A DNA stretch of 64,000 bases from CADEED01 sp963842515 (GTDB lineage: Bacteria; Pseudomonadota; Gammaproteobacteria; Steroidobacterales; Steroidobacteraceae): NCBI GenBank assembly GCA_963842515.1, contig CAWJGO010000001.1, positions 124,001 through 188,000 on the forward strand. The letters run 5' to 3'. Positions 62,320-64,000 of the stretch are shown here, one piece after another (position 1 is the first letter of the stretch; every line of letters begins with the position of its first letter). A program made the position numbers and the translations under genes. Under the pieces are notes generated by a model. The model saw nothing but the letters and a program-made list of their open reading frames with translations. It was not told where the DNA came from and did no database searches.

Positions 62320-64000
62320 TTCTTACGGCGGCGCAGCAGGCCGTCCAGCAGTCCGCCGATGTCGACAACACCCGGGTTCTGGTTGTCCGGGCCCTGTCCG
62401 GGATTGCTTGCATCCGAGCCGTCGGCATCGTTTCCGTGGCCGTTGTTGCCGTCATCGTCGTCGAGGCCGAGATCCAGGCCGAGACCTAAGTCAGTACCGG
62501 CGATGGTCAGGCCGAGATCGATCGTGCCAGCACCCACATCGGCAGCGACGCTCACACCCGTATCGACCGCAGCCAGCGGTGTACCTGCGCCGACGTCGAC
62601 GGTAGTTGCCACGGTGCCTGTGCCAAGATCCACGGCCGCAGCCGCGCCCACGTCAGCAGTTACTGCGCCCGCATCGACAACGGCGGTGGCTCCGGTATCG
62701 ACCGTGCCCGCGCCAAGGTCCACGCTGGCGCCGGCGCCCATGTCGGCAGCGACCGGACCGGCGTCAACCGTAGTGGTAGTCGTGAGATCCACGGCAGCGC
62801 CGCTCACGCCCAGATCGACACTCGAGCCGAGATCGACCGGGCCTGCCTCGACGGTCGTGCTCGTGGATACATCGAGCGAGCCGCCACCGAGAGTCACGGC
62901 CGCGCCGGTGTCCACGGAAACCGGACCGGCATCAATAGTTGTGCTCGTGGATACATCGAGCGAGCCGCCACCCAGATTCACGGCGGCGCTGGTGTCCACG
63001 GAAACCGGGCCGGCGTCGACGCTCGTGGATACGTCGAGCGAGCCGCCGCCCAGGTCCACAGCTGCCGCCACATCGACGGCAACCGGGCCCGCATCGACTC
63101 GCGTGCCAGCAGCCACGTCAATGCCGCCTGGCGCTGCATTGGCCGCCGCATTCGCACTCACGCCCAGGGAGTCGCCAGCGCTCGCGGTGGCAGTCGTGCT
63201 CGCTTCGATGCCGGTTGTGAGACCCAATGAACTCTCTGCACCTGCTGCTACACCGGTGTTACCCAGCGTATCGACCACGCCGGGGATCACCGGGCGGACG
63301 CCGCCGCTATCCACCAACAGCGAGTCAGCGCCTACGTTGGGAGGAGCGACGCGCGGCGCCGCCGGGCTGGGCGTGCCGTTGTCGGAACTGCCGCCGCCTG
63401 GCGCACGCGGACCAGTGGGCGGCGCCTTGCCGCCATCCATTTTCAGGACGCTGATCGATTTATCGCCGCGCTTGCGCGCCGCGATCTCGCCGGCCTTGAG
63501 GTCGACCACCGCGCTGTCGTCGGTGGCCCGCACTTCGAGCAGGCCTTCGAACAGGGAAATCGTGGTGCCATCATCCTGGGCGGCGACGTTGAACTGCGTG
63601 CCCTTGATGACCCCGACCAGATAAGGAGTCTCGACGCGCAGCTTGCGGCCTTCGCGTTTGCCGATGTCATAGAACGCGTTGCCGCGCGGCTGCACGATCC
63701 GGTCGATCGGCGCGCCGCGCTTCTCGAGCGCCGGGAATTCGAGCTGCGTCTCCGGGCCAACGCTGACCGTGGTCGCGCCCTGCTTGAGCTCGACCGCGCC
63801 GTCGCGGCCAGTGCGCAAGGTGGCTGGCAGCTCGAGCACACCGCCCGGCCGCACAGTGCGCGCTGCGCCGTTCACGGTGAAGTGCACCTCGCCCTTCGCG
63901 CTGACCACGACGATATCGCCCGAGTCGATGGCCAGTGCTGCCGGCGACACCAACAGCGCGGTGAGCGCCAGCGTCATCGTGGCGATTAATCTAGCTACTG
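62316..64000 (-). CDS. FecR-domain protein with Gly/Val/Asp-rich repeats (5' end outside window)
   Basis: At least 553 residues. The frame stays open to the right edge; the in-frame ATG near 63977 lacks a charged signal-peptide start, whereas residues just upstream (VARLIAT) supply one, so the real start is probably outside. After the signal peptide comes a FecR domain (IDSGDIVVVSAKGEVHFTVNG, ETPYLVGVIKGTQFNV, ISLFEGLLEVRA). Residues about 285-480 are six or seven imperfect 24-28 residue repeats (VDAGPVSVD...LGGGSLDVSTS), then an Asp/Asn/Gly stretch and a basic C-terminus (GLLRRRKK). Periplasmic. Partner of the overlapping CHASE2 enzyme. Confidence 0.85.
   Translation of the reverse strand, partial: VARLIATMTLALTALLVSPAALAIDSGDIVVVSAKGEVHFTVNGAARTVRPGGVLELPATLRTGRDGAVELKQGATTVSVGPETQLEFPALEKRGAPIDRIVQPRGNAFYDIGKREGRKLRVETPYLVGVIKGTQFNVAAQDDGTTISLFEGLLEVRATDDSAVVDLKAGEIAARKRGDKSISVLKMDGGKAPPTGPRAPGGGSSDNGTPSPAAPRVAPPNVGADSLLVDSGGVRPVIPGVVDTLGNTGVAAGAESSLGLTTGIEASTTATASAGDSLGVSANAAANAAPGGIDVAAGTRVDAGPVAVDVAAAVDLGGGSLDVSTSVDAGPVSVDTSAAVNLGGGSLDVSTSTTIDAGPVSVDTGAAVTLGGGSLDVSTSTTVEAGPVDLGSSVDLGVSGAAVDLTTTTTVDAGPVAADMGAGASVDLGAGTVDTGATAVVDAGAVTADVGAAAAVDLGTGTVATTVDVGAGTPLAAVDTGVSVAADVGAGTIDLGLTIAGTDLGLGLDLGLDDDDGNNGHGNDADGSDASNPGQGPDNQNPGVVDIGGLLDGLLRRRKK
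62560..63120 (-). repeat. In-frame tandem repeats within the FecR-domain gene
   Basis: Imperfect DNA repeats of about 75-85 bases encode units starting (V/I)DAGPV-VD and containing LGGGSLDVSTS; the three around 62860-63060 are the most alike, including two nearly identical stretches around GAGCCGCCACC and CTCGTGGATACATCGAG. Unit length is a multiple of three, so copy number can change without shifting the frame. Confidence 0.75.

Noticed and set aside
62500..63130. CRISPR-like regular repeats
   Set aside because: The repeats are in-frame coding repeats of about 75-85 bases with no spacers, inside a FecR-domain protein.
61663..63624. 653-codon plus-strand frame rich in Pro/Ser/Thr
   Set aside because: It is the reverse reading of the FecR repeat region and the CHASE2 domain; the apparent repeats are mirror images of the real in-frame repeats.

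Overview
This 64 kb window comes from a high-GC proteobacterial chromosome. Its gene content fits a gammaproteobacterium near Xanthomonadales/Steroidobacterales: large TonB-dependent receptors without adjacent transporters, an UrcA-family protein, a class I fumarase with the N-terminus usual in that group, DUF4394 and DUF3187 proteins, an RhlE helicase with a Gly-rich tail, and short palindromic repeats between genes. The assignment is inferred from protein families only. I see no rRNA, tRNA, insertion sequence, phage module or CRISPR array.

Layout. 0-10.4 kb: a TonB receptor cut by the left edge, a periplasmic two-DTGA aspartic protease, a four-PAS NarL-type histidine kinase, fumarase, type II NADH dehydrogenase and an overlapping ParB-like gene. 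10.6-17.6 kb: UrcA, NamZ-type muramidase with a DOMON-like partner, a decayed peroxidase remnant, an exported methyltransferase with an NTF2-like partner, a cytochrome c/sorbosone-dehydrogenase pair and an O-methyltransferase. Two long palindromes sit here, one of which supplies the C-termini of two convergent genes. 17.6-31.9 kb: an atypical Nramp-like transporter; an ABC ATPase next to a permease-CPBP protease gene broken by five frameshifts; an EF-hand protein, an orphan kinase, RhlE, a three-domain DUF4394 lipoprotein; then a 1 kb gene-free stretch with two hairpin elements that share a core but have different arms; then a LysR regulator and a small exported protein.

32-42 kb: a PlsC-like acyltransferase, then two divergent operons of transglutaminase, circularly permuted ATP-grasp and alpha-E genes. 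One operon has ATP-grasp and alpha-E fused, the other has them as separate genes. This matches the predicted amidoligase/peptide-tagging clusters. 42-45.8 kb: a membrane protein, a sirtuin, a Rieske-flavodoxin fusion and an MFS transporter. 45.9-51.1 kb: a tight three-gene operon of a 1003-residue CHAT-protease protein, an MBL-fold hydrolase and a DUF2235 alpha/beta hydrolase. This is the best candidate for an undescribed (possibly conflict or defence) system. 51-64 kb: two multi-pass acyltransferases, an ECF sigma factor with a membrane partner, a second TonB receptor with a clear terminator, DUF3187, and a CHASE2-PAS-GGDEF-EAL enzyme coupled to a repeat-rich FecR protein cut by the right edge.

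Across the window two A/T-containing octamers (CTATCTAC and TTGTTAGG, either strand) recur far more often than composition predicts and in different reading frames, suggesting selection on the DNA word itself.
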